This document shows positions 27,094 to 38,749 of a stretch of 64,000 nucleotides of DNA, one piece after another. The position numbers and the translations under genes are program-made. The notes beneath the pieces were generated by a model. That model made no database searches, had not been told where the DNA came from, and saw nothing but the letters and a program-made list of their open reading frames with translations. Numbering within the stretch: position 1 is the first letter of the stretch; every line of letters starts with the position of its first letter. The DNA lies in the NCBI RefSeq assembly GCF_047663525.1, contig NC_092592.1:23332501-23396500 (forward strand). The letters run 5' to 3'. The DNA comes from Anas platyrhynchos. Its lineage: Eukaryota > Chordata > Aves > Anseriformes > Anatidae.

Positions 27094-30056
27094 AGTCCAT
27101 TTGCAGTGTTGTGAATTGTTACTTTAAAGTTGCAACACCTTTAGCCATTTGAAAGCCTCAGCCTAAATTTCAATAAAAGTATAGTGTTAAATAACTAGTG
27201 AGAATTTCAGAACTCCTGCAATTTATAAGATCAGACAAACAGTTCAATATTTAACCATGTGCCACTTTTCAGAACTAAGATACAGCTATGGAGAGATGCA
27301 CATAAAATCTTATTTCTTTGACCTTCATTAAATTAGGATTTTGAGAGAGATAAAGAAGACAATAGCAGCATCAAGTCTCATTTTATGGCTTCAAAGATCT
27401 GTGCAAACATGCACTATTTGCTCACAAAGCACAACAGATTGGCTTCCAAGCAGATTAGATACAAAGTCTGTGGCACATCACACCATATTGTAATGAGGAA
27501 GGAAGCTAGGAGGATTTTGGAGCAGAAGAGAGAAAGTTGGTTTTGGTTTTCTGACATAAACCCTTACAATAGAGTGTCACACTGTTCCATTTGCCTGGTA
27601 AAACCTTGTGGTAAGACTATGAGGAAATGCAAATATGGGAAGTAACATCTGTAAAATCCTGTTTTAAAATCTCAGCACCATCTCTACACAAAATTTGCTA
27701 TGCTCTCATGCTCGCTCAGACAGTATATGCTGAACTTTCAATGAAAACAGGAAAAAAAACACAACTTTTATTTGCTTTGCTTTCGGTATATGTTTTTGCC
27801 TATATTTTGCTTTTTATTGAATTGCAAAAGCCTGAAGTTACTTTTGTCTGAGTCTTCTGCTCACAATTTTTTCTCATACATACATCTAACGTTATATTAT
27901 AATATACCATTACAGAAAGTGCTTCAAAGTACATACAATATGAAAACATTTTCCATCCCTCGTGATATAAAGCCTGTGTTACCTACAAAGCATTGGAGAA
28001 ATAGGGACAAGGTACGTTAGGATCATGTAATGATGACAAAGTACAGAGCTTTCTAACGTGGAATATAAATAAGCCATTCTGAACATGTACTTGGAAAATT
28101 TTACATGACAATTAGTCTTATTTTTATTTTTTTAGTATTACAAGCTCATGCAATAACAAGCCTTTAAATCAACATTCCCAGCCTGATTGGCAAGAGGTTC
28201 AGTATAGATCTAATCTGAAAATTCCATATTTGAGGAAATGCAATCTTAGTATCTGTCTGAAGTCATGTAAACAGGTAGGATGTGAGGAACAGAGGAGTTG
28301 GCGGAATCGTCATGACGTACATTCTTCCTCTGCATTGCCACCTTGAGCCTCCCTGCTGGTTCCTCTATACTCTCAGTGTTGACTGGGACTATCCCATTTG
28401 GCTTGGTAAGTACAATTATAGTTCAGTCTGTGGGTGACTGGGACTCTTTCTCCTGTATTAAATGCTTGTTATATATAATCTGTTAAGCTTCACACACAAA
28501 AAAAAAGAAAGCAGAGTAAACCCCATGGGTTCAACTACAACTTTGTGGGATTTGTTCATAGGCTTCTTATAGAGACATACCAAAGTTAGCCTTAACTCTG
28601 CTTACTTACGAGAGTCAATAGTACATAAAAGAGACTATTAGAGTGCAGTTACAATACATAGTTATATTATCTAGCACAACCCATTGAAACCACAAAGTAT
28701 CCCCACCAGATGTTCGATATTTGCTGAGCTGAATTCAATGGGATTTGTAGAACTGAGTGGGTAACTTTGGGATACCTCAAAATGGCTAACCAGCTCAAGG
28801 AAATCAGAGACTGTATTTTGCCTCCTGCATTTGGCAAAAGAAAAGAATACTTACTTTTCTTTGTAGCACACCCCAAAATACTTAAGATTATAATAATCAG
28901 AAAAATTGGGAATTTGTTCTTTCAGCTGAATAAATGCATGGCAAAAATTCCAGTTCTATAGACTCTGCTTTTGCTCTCAGGATGCAATTTTGTGTCATGC
29001 TCTTACCGCTGAAAAGAAGCATTGCACTTCTGTGATACCCAGAGAGCAAAGGCAGTAAGTCACATGTAATGACTGCAGCACTTCATGCTATTTATGAAGA
29101 AGTTCATCAAAATTATTTCATGTTATCAAAAAGAGGCAGAGTGTCCAAAAGTACTGCTCCCGTTATAAGTTCACATTATGGGAAATATTAAGGGCTCTGT
29201 CTTCTCCTGGACAAACAGCCTCTGTAAGGTCACAAAACCCCCTAGACTGAACAGAATGACTATTACATTTCTGGGTGATGATGTGTAAGCATTCATTACA
29301 CACTCCCTATGTTACTTGCTCTTTTCCTTTGCCAACCACTTTCCTGAGTAGCTTATCAGTAATACAGAGGATAGAAGGCTATCAGCATTAAAATGTTCTG
29401 TAGTGAACACAAGAAATCCATGTGAATTTCTGCTGGATGAGCAGAATGAGCAGAAGACCTGCTTATCTCTTCACATGTTTTTATTGTGTTTTTTCTTTTT
29501 CGCTGTGATTTCTCTGAGACTTCATGGTTAATGTTTCATACAGAACTCCTCTTCTAACAGCATGTATCCAGAGTCTCACAGTTTCGATTGCATTCCCCTG
29601 AAATCTGTATGAAATATTCCTCTATTCTATAGAAGCTTTATTTATATTTCTTGCCAGGCTTTTGCATGCTAGTACCAATTAAATGACACGGTTGCAAAGG
29701 ACCAATACAGAACCTGCTCCCGTTCATTTAAGGGCTGCGTAATGTTCTGCTCTCACACTGCAACTTCAGTGAAAATAATTCAAGCTTCTTAAAAATAACA
29801 AATTTTCTCCCTGACTTTTAAAACTGCATTATTCAGTTTCTACCAAATCAAGAACTATTTAAAAATAACATGATTCTGGAGGGAAAAAAAAAAAAAAGTG
29901 ACTCACTTTCGAAACAATATGACAACATTTTAATAAGAAACCCTGATGTCTGAAACTGAAATAAACTACACCTCTGCAAAAGAAATCATACATGTTCATA
30001 ATATGAACAGAGGAATGAATAACATGAAATGAAACAATTTTAAAAGAATGAGCATA

Positions 30057-30062
30057 TTTATT
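30057..30062 (-). terminator. CH25H: Candidate polyadenylation signal of CH25H
   Basis: AATAAA on the minus strand (TTTATT on plus), about 550 bases past the CH25H stop codon. It would give a 3' UTR of roughly 570-580 bases. The choice rests on the hexamer only; no transcript evidence is available here. Confidence 0.4.
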
Positions 30063-30150
30063 TCCTGTTCAAAACAGACAGCACATCAGGATTTATAATA
30101 TAAATATAAAAATTATCACACAGTCAGAAAACTAGCTTTGTTTGGCAGCA

Positions 30151-30174
30151 TTTTTTTTTTTTTTTTTTTTTTTT
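30151..30174 (-). repeat. Genomic oligo(A) tract in the CH25H 3' UTR
   Basis: T24 on plus, so A24 in the CH25H transcript if the signal at 30057 is used. It may cause internal oligo-dT priming in cDNA libraries. Confidence 0.85.
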
Positions 30175-30487
30175 ACAATATCAGTGTACAATAATATGCT
30201 CTGGCAGGTTAAACTCCACAAAATCCATGCTGTGTACCTTCTCTGTTTACATCTTACAGCAGTAAGATAATTTTTTCTGGTGTATGTATAAAACATCATA
30301 CATAATACAATACATGCTTTATGAAAGCTGAAAAGAAGGAAAGAAGAGAGAACGTACATCTCTTAATGCTTCCCTTACACCTATGACTCAAACAAATTTA
30401 AGTAATATATTTACTATGGCTTTACAGTCATATAACATAGGAAGTTCCATGTATGCATACAAATACATATATATTAAAATGATTTGT

Positions 30488-30495
30488 TATAAATA
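30488..30495 (-). promoter_or_regulatory. AU-rich element core in the CH25H 3' UTR
   Basis: The minus strand reads TATTTATA, matching the UAUUUAU core of AU-rich elements that shorten the life of cytokine and early-response mRNAs. It lies about 120 bases after the stop codon. Function is inferred from the motif alone. Confidence 0.35.
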
Positions 30496-30613
30496 GCTAT
30501 GGACTTTATAAGTAGCTTCAAATATACAATCTTCTGTATGTCATTGAAAAATTAATGTCCCAGTTTAGTTTATCATAAAAAAAAAAAAAGAGTTCATCCA
30601 CAGGCAAATATTC

Positions 30614-31438
30614 TTAACTAGAATGTGACTCTGTGAATGTCCCAAAGAGTCTGTCCCAGTGGGTGAAGTAAGGAGCATAGTTTGACTTGAATTTCAGATG
30701 ATGGAGATCGTGATGCGGTGCTCCTCCATACCAACCAAATGGCACAAGTCGGTGAGTTGACCACGGAAGGTCATAACCTGAATGGTCCTCCACTGACAGC
30801 CAGATGTTTACAAGGAAGAAAATCATTTCTGTCAAAGGATGACATCCAAGGAGCAACGGATTGATGGCAGCGAAGAATCCCAGTGACAGCAGTTCCCACA
30901 CACTGGAATACTGTGTAGTAAGAGCAAATGTTGATATGTGCTTGTGATGCACCTTGTGGAAGGTCTTGTAGAGCCACGGCACTCTGTGGTGAAGCAAATG
31001 CCACAGGAAATACTCAAAATCAAACAGCAGCAGGCAAATTACTACTTGCAGCAGGACCTCGGGCAGCTCTGGAGCTATCACCGGTAGATTCACTGGTTTC
31101 CAGTACCAGTGAAGAAATGTCACGGGGAAAATCCAAACCACATGGTGATACGCACTCTGAATAATGCAAGGCACCATCATTCCAAGAGTTGGATAGTTCT
31201 GCGGCTGGATTTTGTATTTTCTCAAGTTTGGCAGTCTAGTGCTGAAAAAGTCCAGTGCAATATATGGAAGACAGAAAGCCATGTATGCTGTAAAAGAAAA
31301 CAGCACTGGAAAAAACGGTGAATTGATCAATGGCTTTTTTGCTGTGACAAAGTCCCAAAGAAACTGAAGGCACAGCCTGTCCTGCTGTCTGTCCATTGCG
31401 TAGCAGTGCAGCACTCCGTCCGGCACGCTGCAGTTCAT
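30614..31438 (-). CDS. CH25H: Cholesterol 25-hydroxylase (single exon)
   Basis: A 274-residue di-iron membrane enzyme of the fatty acid hydroxylase superfamily. It hydroxylates cholesterol at C25 in the ER, giving an oxysterol that suppresses SREBP processing and blocks fusion of many enveloped viruses. The three histidine clusters are visible: HLLHH at residues 147-151, HKVHH at 161-165 and HHDLHH at 242-247. Hydrophobic segments lie at about 41-66, 87-112 and 128-146. An NCS glycosylation sequon is at residues 2-4, as in the human protein. The start is set at the ATG at 31438: the frame extends 11 codons further, but that extension begins with TTG, and the residues after this ATG align with the human N-terminus. 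Position -3 is A. It is intronless, as in mammals. The next gene, LIPA, lies upstream on the same strand about 7 kb away. Confidence 0.97.
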   Translation of the reverse strand: MNCSVPDGVLHCYAMDRQQDRLCLQFLWDFVTAKKPLINSPFFPVLFSFTAYMAFCLPYIALDFFSTRLPNLRKYKIQPQNYPTLGMMVPCIIQSAYHHVVWIFPVTFLHWYWKPVNLPVIAPELPEVLLQVVICLLLFDFEYFLWHLLHHRVPWLYKTFHKVHHKHISTFALTTQYSSVWELLSLGFFAAINPLLLGCHPLTEMIFFLVNIWLSVEDHSGYDLPWSTHRLVPFGWYGGAPHHDLHHLKFKSNYAPYFTHWDRLFGTFTESHSS

Positions 31439-31472
31439 GCTGATTGCTGTCTGAGACTCTAAGTCCTGCAAG

Positions 31473-31480
31473 CCTTTATC
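31473..31480 (-). promoter_or_regulatory. TATA-like box of CH25H
   Basis: The minus strand reads GATAAAGG, 35 bases before the CH25H ATG. If used, initiation 25-30 bases on would leave a 5' leader of only about 5-10 bases. Either the leader is very short or this is not the working box. Confidence 0.35.
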
Positions 31481-31499
31481 TAGGCTGCTCAGAGGAAAA

Positions 31500-31568
31500 C
31501 TCCGCCCAGTCAGAAATTCTCCTTACTTAGCTTGGTAATACGTAGCGTTAAAGAGGAAGTTCCCTTTC
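31500..31568 (-). promoter_or_regulatory. CH25H proximal promoter with GC box and ETS/IRF-like site
   Basis: A GGGCGGAG GC box lies at about 31499-31506. About 120 bases before the ATG, minus-strand GAAAGGGAAC (31559-31568) resembles an ISRE core (GAAANNGAAA) with one mismatch. It directly abuts GAGGAAGT (31553-31560) on plus, an ETS/PU.1-type site. CH25H is induced by interferon and TLR signals in macrophages, so the pairing is meaningful, but binding is inferred. Confidence 0.45.
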
Positions 31569-34239
31569 CTGTTGTACAGAAGCGGTGTAATGCATTACAG
31601 TCTCAGAACAGAATTAGCCAGCCAGGGTAATCACTGAAACTTCACAAAAGGCTTGCATAGTAGGAAAAAATTAGAAATGCAGAACTCTTTAACAATGGAT
31701 TTCAGAGAAAGAGGGTAGGAATACTTTCCACTCCACTTACTACATACACTTAAAAAACTGGTCTTTTACTCATTTAAGTTATACTATCCTTTGTTATCCT
31801 CTTGCCCTTAAATGTGAGGAAACTTAACCTACCATTGATTTTTTCTGCTACCAAAGATGCATTATGTACCTAAGCTCCAGGTCTGACCCATGGATGTTTT
31901 GTGGCTAATGGATGTGTGCAAACACGTTTTCCTAACAAGCTCTTTGGTTTAAAATGGGCTAAGTCGAAATCTGAGTATAACATACACCATGCTTCCAGCC
32001 TGAATGTAGTAGCTGTGATTTATCTCCATCTACATTTGAGGTCCTGTTCTCTACTAACCACTTGACATGACAAAATCCACTTGACTAGATGCAAAACTGA
32101 GCCAACAGAATATCCCTCATTTTCTGGGAAGAATGCTAGTTACAATGTCGTTTTCCTTCCAAACAGACACCTACTGATAATTATTATTGCATTATTATAC
32201 TATTTACTCCACAACTTAAGAACTCTTTGAGTAATATGATAAGGACATCATCCTTCACGCAAGTATGATGCAATTCAAAGACCCACTGGTTAGAACAGTG
32301 TCCTCTAAATGATCTTCCTTTGACCGTAGGCAATCACTGGACAGAATAAAAGCTAGCAGGCTTGAATCCCAGCATTTTAAATTTGCTAAAAATATTTTAG
32401 GGGTAAAAGATGGAGGTCTTGATTTAATTCTAAGACATTGTTTCTCTTTGTGCTTTTTGAAAATGACGAACAAAGCTTTGAATATTTAGGGAAACAGAGT
32501 TTGCCATCAGTTTCCTATGAACTCACCTCTTTTGTAGGTACAGCATTTATTCTAATATTGGAAGTGAGCTCAACTTCCTGGATGACTTTATTAGCTTGTT
32601 CAGATGATTTTAGTTCTTTGCTATTCAGAAAAGAAACCCGATGGAGATACAGGAGACACAATTTCCTTGTGTCTTAGTAACGATGCGATAGCAGTGACCT
32701 TTTCTGATCTATGTGTAGACTTCTCTTAATCCTTAAATTTGTTTTCAGTCTCTGATACTTCATCTTCAAGAGAAAGTCCTTCCAAGTAAATACAGATTTT
32801 GCTCCCTCTTTAGACTTCAAGTTTACTGAAACAGTAACATTATTATAATGTGTGCTATTATTCAGGCAATCATAAGTTATTTGCTGGAGACAGCTCTGGT
32901 ATGGCCTTCAAAGACTCTATCTGTGGCATTTTAGAAATAGGTTCAGATGTTCTGCCAGTGTGAGACTGTGCTGTTGAACTCAATGAATTCACATTGTTGA
33001 ATGCAGTGAAACTAAAAACTTGTGACATACACTAATCTAATGGATGAAGACCTATATTCAAGAAATTAATTTCAGTCCTCTGACTATATTTTAACCTGAC
33101 CTCCATTTCACAATAAGAATGTGAAAAATGCATTTGTAACTCATTCACGCTCTGGGACTGAAAATTTTCTTCTAAAAGATGATTTCTGTTTATGTATAGA
33201 GTTACAATCAGATGTTAAGCCTCCAGATGTGATACATGATTTCTGTTTTACTGGGATTATGCAAGGATTGATTTTTTCCTATAACATATTTCAAATCTGC
33301 CAAAAGGGAGATTGACATAAATTGTTCATCTGCCCTACAGACATTGTTCCAACTAATCCCTAACAACTACGCTGAATTCTCAAGAAGTTGTAGAAACAAT
33401 AGTGCCTATCAGCTAAAATGTAAAAAATCAGCGTTTTGCCTGCAGATTATGTCACAGAAAAATATTCTTAAGTCCCTTAAGGAAAATTACAGAATTTTGC
33501 AGCCTTACTGTTTATCCTGCAGCGTGAAGTCCAAGCAAATCGAGGACTGCAAGCAGAGCTTACCTCGGTGACTGCCTGCAGCTCCAAGGCGGCCAAAGCC
33601 ATCGGCGCTGCGCCCCATCTGCTGGTGCTCAGGAGGATGAGCTCCATTACAAGCTTTGCCCTGCTGGGTATTGATTCAGGCTCGAGAAAGCAGATCGTCA
33701 TGCATCAGAGATGGCAAATCCTTATTCTCCAGAAACTGGTTTCAAGCTCCTTGCCTTTGCCACCAAAAAGCATTTATTTCACACGTTTTCACTCCTCCAA
33801 CTCAGGTTTCCTTGTTAGCACAAGGTGAAGAAGAGACAAAGTGCATGCAAATCCTTTCTGTATTTAATTCAGCAACACAGCCCCAGCTTTTTTCACTCAG
33901 CTAACAATGCTGCCAAACTCTCCCATGTGTTACAGGACTCTAAATGGGTCTCTTAAAAAAATCAAGCCTGCTGCTCTGGAGCTTAGGTTGAAGGGCACAT
34001 AGTTTGGAATGAGGCCCCACAAAGGGTCTCAAATAGATTCCACATGAGCACAGGACGCAAGCACCTACCCCAGGCTGCGCAAGGTAAACAGCAAAACACT
34101 AACAAGTGGTTAGGAGAATAAAGAAAAGTTGAGACGAGGGAAAATCAGGGTCAATAGGCTGAAACTAATCTCTCAACAGAAGGGGCGAAATTTCCTTCTC
34201 CCTCCTGCTCTTCTCCCCCCCCCCCCCCCAATGTGACAG
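31569..34239. other. Spacer between CH25H and an orphan CpG island
   Basis: No recognisable gene. A moderately GC-rich patch at about 33,540-33,680 has a consensus minus-strand donor (GAG/gtaagc, junction after 33564) and may be part of an unannotated transcript. A C15 run lies at 34215-34229. Confidence 0.5.
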
Positions 34240-34680
34240 AGATAAGGCAGCTCCCGGTGCGTGCTGAGCCCTGTCTAGAGAAGACGGGTGCCGGGAAGAG
34301 AGCCCATAATTTATTGAGGACAGTGACGGGGAAGGGGGCTGGGGAGCTGAGCACAACCAGTCCTCCTCCCGCTGGCGAGCAAGCGGCGCCACGGCACGCC
34401 AAGCCCGGGGCTCCCCCCGCCGAGGCGCCGCCGGGCGGCCAGGCCGCAGCCGCCATTACCACAGCGCCCCCCGGTGCCCGCGGCCTCTCCAGGGCCGGGC
34501 CCCGCAAACAGTCCCCGCACCTCAGGGACAGCAGCCCACGGAGGGGCACGGCAACTTCTCAGGGCTGGGGGCGTGGGTCTGGGACACGGGAGGAAAAGGG
34601 GGAGCGCCGAGACTCGGATTCTGGAGCCGAGTCCCAGGGGACACGAGCCTCCGCCCTCACGTCCCGGGTAAAGCAGCAAG
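34240..34680. promoter_or_regulatory. CpG island without an assigned gene
   Basis: About 440 bp that is strongly GC- and CpG-rich in an otherwise AT-rich region, densest at 34,370-34,510. It includes a YY1-type motif (GCCGCCATTA at about 34449-34458; ATGGCGGC on minus), typical of TATA-less promoters. The open frames across it are composition artefacts. It lies about 2.8 kb upstream of the CH25H start and about 3.5 kb past the likely LIPA 3' end. It could be a promoter for a non-coding RNA, an alternative CH25H promoter, or a shared regulatory island. Confidence 0.65.
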
Positions 34681-37600
34681 AACCGAGGGCCACGACGTCT
34701 GCTGGATCCTGCGAGACACATCCCGCACACGCATTCCTCTTCTGATTTTTGTTGTGACGAAAAGCTTCAGCCTAAACACAAAGTACTTAACAGAGCTAAC
34801 ATGTTTTCCCAATCAACATATTTTCATACCAACATTCCACTGTCCCAACCAAGCTTCCCCAAAAACCTCTCCAGCCAGTATTGAAGGAAAGCTTAATTAA
34901 GGATTTTTTAATAAATTCCTAACAATGCTCAGGGAGAGAAAACTGCCAGCAAAGTAAATTGTTAGTTCTAAAGCTTTACCAGGATGAATTTTCAAAATAA
35001 TAACCATTAGGAAAAGATCCTAAAATTCTTTCATTCAAATTTTGTAATTCAGTTGTGCAAAACTGATTCACACCCTCTACCACTACCTGCATCCACTTTG
35101 ACTTCTCTGGAAATCAGGAAATAAAGGCATTTTTCAGCTTGCTATCCTCAGAAAATAAGACTTAGGCAATCATCTTAGGCATCCTGACTACTGCTCATAC
35201 AACCTTAATTTTTTATTCCATTGATGATTTCAGTGAAGTCTTACTACAGGGAAGCAATCTCAGCCATGTTGTATTTATACAAAATTATCTGAAAATAAGC
35301 TACTTAGAGAAGAGAGGCCATTAGCACTCATGACATGAAATACTGCCACATGGGTTTGTATTTTATAGGACATCAAAATATATGCTTTAATTACAGTACA
35401 ATCTTCTACTGACAGCCATGCTTTATTACCGATCACAAAATCTATTCCTCCATCAAGATTCCTTTCATATCCTATGAGAACCATTTGCAACTTTCTGCTA
35501 ATAAAGTATTTGTGTTTCCAATATTTGTATGGCACCTTTACCATAAAGCATAATTTATACAAAACTAGTTTGTTCCCAAGCTGATTAAACTGTTTTGCTT
35601 ATGGGGCCCCATTGGAGTAGGGCTGTTTTACCACCACGTGCTATGCTGCCTCACTTCCATGTTGATGGAGCTGATGTGTGAGCTTCTGCCAGTGTTACCT
35701 GATACCAAATCACTATGTACTGTTAGAAGGCCATTGAGCTAGAACACAGTAAGCACCACTACTGTACGTGTACCCTACTATCATCACGCCTTACTGGTTG
35801 AGATGAAGTCTGAATGTATATTCAAAGTCCTGTTTAGGTTCTACTCATAGGCAAAAACAGGTGCCCTGGCTCTGCTGTAGATCCATGAGTGAACACCCTG
35901 GACCGTGCATTTGCTTCAGATGCAGACAGGTCTGTGAGTCACAATTCACCAGCTGCATGGGGACTACTGTCTCCAGCTTTCTAGCATAGCTTGATCACTG
36001 CACTGCTCCTTATTAGATCAAGCATCTCACTGTTCTACTCCACATTCAGAATGTGTTATTTTGCACATTTCTTTCCACTGATGCCTCTCCAACTTCGTGT
36101 CATACAGTGCTTGTACATAGCAGGCCAGGAACAGCACAGCAGCTCTTAATTCCCATGTCCATGCCTGCTCCAGCAAAGCAGAGAAGCTCCACAATGGCTT
36201 TTGCATAAAGCTTCTGCTATTCTGGTAGTATTTCCAGGCACACTGGGGATTCAGCAGCTGACAAAGCTGGCGACAGGATTTAATACACCCTGCTATCTTA
36301 ATTGTGCATCTACTGTATCCAGAATGGACAGAAAGGTATGGCCTGAGTGTTTATTACTGAAGATGAAAAAGGTCAAAAGCTGGGGCTTCACACCAAATGC
36401 ACAAAGGAAAAGATTAGTTCCCTACCGTACAATGCAGTTACATGCTATTTATGAGATTACTAGACAGTAACTACCCAAGGCTTAAGAGTGTGATCCAAGC
36501 AGCTTTCTACCATGTCAGTAGTTTGACCAGAACCCTTCACCTGTAGGCTTAGAAAATACCTCAGTCTTGTGAGCAGTTACTTGTAGTTCATACCTTACCT
36601 AGAAGTCTCAGAAAAATCTTTTGAAACAATACAAATGGCCTTTTAGGCTTAGACAAAGCTTCTTTCAGGAAAGTAGTAAAATCACCAAGTAAAATCCTAT
36701 TTCATTTTTTATTGTACTTGTTCTATGGATGAATAGTTGTGAAAAATAGACTTGGCTCTTTGGACTCTGTCCCAAAGACTCACATGTATTCAGGAAACAA
36801 GAAGTGAAACAGAGCACGTCACTCCAAACAGGTCTCTCATTTATTGAAATACCTCAAGCTTAATAAACACAATGCACATGGCTCTTGCTGTATCACATAC
36901 CATCACAACTGCAAAGTTAACCACTTTGGATTCTTACAGTCTTCCTTCCAGTATAGCAATGTGGAGCAAATATGACTGCTATAAAGCAAACTTAAAGGTC
37001 CTGCTAGGCATCACATCTGCAATACCATGAACCACTTTTTCTTACAGCCTGAGGACTCCCTGAGTCTGAATTAGTTTTTTTTTTTTCCTCCTTTTTCAAC
37101 TCCTAATTTATGGCTTATGCATTTTCTTTCTTACAAAAAAAGGCTGCCACAGTTTAAACTGTACTATTTTCTATTACATATAGAAAAGTCTTTTGTTCCC
37201 GTTAGGATTACTGACAGAGATCTGGATTGAACTCCAACTCTGGCACAGAAATTTTCATCTGGACTGAGGCAATTGACTCTGGAGATTGTTCATACACCTA
37301 CATTAGGCATTGAACTTACATGCACTTCAGAAGAGCCAAAGTCTCCTGTGCAGTCAAAGGAGTGAGCAAGGCACCTATACCAGAGAAAGTTATAGCTCCA
37401 AAGTCAGGCCCCTAAAGCAGATGTGAATCCTCTTCCCCCATTAAATGGGGGCTTAGCCCCATTCTAAAGTAGAAGCTGAGACAAATGGAAATCACCATAA
37501 ATACAGCCAGGCTTCTCCAGGTTATTGTATGGTGAACACAATGGTGGCAAGCACCATATAAGCAGCTAAAAAGTTAACAGATCTGCAAAGCAGCAGAAGA

Positions 37601-38155
37601 TTAATGGGAAGAGTTCATGCAAATTAAGTCACTCAAGCTATAGAACTAATGCATTGGCCCTTCCCTGGCCAGTAGTATACTGGGAGGAGCTTGTTTTCTA
37701 GTGGTCAGTGCAAACAAAACACAAGTATGTTACGTTATTCTCCTTGAAAGTCGTAACCTATTGACAAAGCTAACAAGAAGTGGTATTTTTTAACTGCTTC
37801 TCTTGTTCCAGAAATCTTCAAGGGCAAATAATGATCCTTATCCACAGTTGTCATGTGGAACATGAAAGGCTTCAGGGATACTGCCGAAATCAAGAAAAAT
37901 GCAGTAATGAATCAGTTCCAAAACAGGAGATTTCAATTGACAGTGGTGATCTTCTCTGGCTTCAAGACAGTTCTTCTGCGCAATGTTGGAAAAAAAAAAG
38001 TAATCTGATATAGCTAGCCTGTGAGTGATGGCTAAAACAATGCAGCAGGAAGTCACTAAGTGCTTTTTAAAGTACCAGCACCAAATAGGGTCAGTACAAG
38101 GCATACTTCTGAAAAGGACTCAGAAATGGCAATGTACTAAGAAATGGCAGTGCTT
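34681..38155. other. Spacer between the CpG island and the LIPA 3' end
   Basis: About 3.5 kb of AT-rich DNA. The longest minus-strand frame (35275-35562, 95 codons) shows no domain I recognise. No repeat family or RNA gene was seen. Confidence 0.55.
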
Positions 38156-38173
38156 TATGCAGAGCAAACCAGT

Positions 38174-38179
38174 TTTATT
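38174..38179 (-). terminator. LIPA: Candidate polyadenylation signal of LIPA
   Basis: AATAAA on the minus strand, about 340 bases past the LIPA stop codon. It is the nearest canonical hexamer; longer 3' UTRs are possible because another lies near 36,840. Confidence 0.5.
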
Positions 38180-38515
38180 GTCAAGCACCTGAGGTGCTCA
38201 GTGGACTAACTTGTCTTTCAGACATGTCACTAAATCTATATGCACATGAAATACTGCTTTTGTGCAGAGTCACACTGCTGTTTTTCTGGGGTACCAAGCC
38301 GCTGTGTGCAAAATCAGCAGGCTATACTGAGGATTTGTGTAGGAGAGAGAAATAATACTGAGAAAAACAAGTCACGTACAAATCCAATTCAGTAGTCAAT
38401 GCTGGCATTTCAAAAATGCATCATAAATAAGCAATGTAGCATTACTGCCAGAAAAGCATATGCTTCAGAAAAAAATAACTTCTGATGAACTAATACTCTG
38501 AAACACCATGCAGGT

Positions 38516-38749
38516 TTAGACATATTTCCTCATCATGTTAATTATTTCATTATACATGCGATAAGGTGCATCAAGGCCCCAGATGAAATCCAAGTGTTCC
38601 CATTCTGGAATGTTTTTGTGGTAAACCAAGTTTGTGATCTGAGTGAGCAGCATGGCAACATCCTTTGGGTCTGCCAGCCAGTCCTGTCCACCAGTCCACA
38701 CAGCAGTTGGTACAGTCATCTCCTTCACTTTGTAGAAAGGGGGAGTAGA
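38516..38749 (-). CDS. LIPA: LIPA coding exon 9 (terminal; Asp and His of the triad)
   Basis: 234 bases including the TAA stop, acceptor cctcag/TCTACT. It encodes TGGQDWLAD with Asp337, WEHLDFIWG with His366, and the C-terminus MMRKYV. Confidence 0.97.
   Translation of the reverse strand, partial: STPPFYKVKEMTVPTAVWTGGQDWLADPKDVAMLLTQITNLVYHKNIPEWEHLDFIWGLDAPYRMYNEIINMMRKYV

Larger units (their letters stand above)
16296..30050. other. Intergenic DNA, no recognised gene
   Basis: Nearly 14 kb of AT-rich sequence. It contains A19 at 16667-16685, a pyrimidine-rich patch at about 20,860-20,929, a GC-richer patch at 24,100-24,420, G18 at 25163-25180, T/G-rich simple repeats near 25,850-25,890 and A41 at 27052-27092. 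No open frame shows a domain or a convincing exon structure. The stretch at about 17,190-17,400 is rich in homeodomain- and forkhead-like words and could be a conserved non-coding element, but this cannot be judged from one genome. Confidence 0.55.

Noticed and set aside
1-30000. Search for FAS exons, the gene expected to flank CH25H on this side in vertebrates
   Set aside because: No cysteine-rich or death-domain coding segment was recognised; the gene presumably lies beyond the left edge.
31439-31471. Eleven-codon N-terminal extension of CH25H
   Set aside because: It begins with TTG rather than ATG and overlaps the putative TATA-like region; the family start is the ATG at 31438.
34151-34745. 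Frames of up to 170 codons on both strands across the CpG island
   Set aside because: Stop codons are rare in CpG islands; translations are Ala/Gly/Pro/Arg-rich on both strands with no domain.
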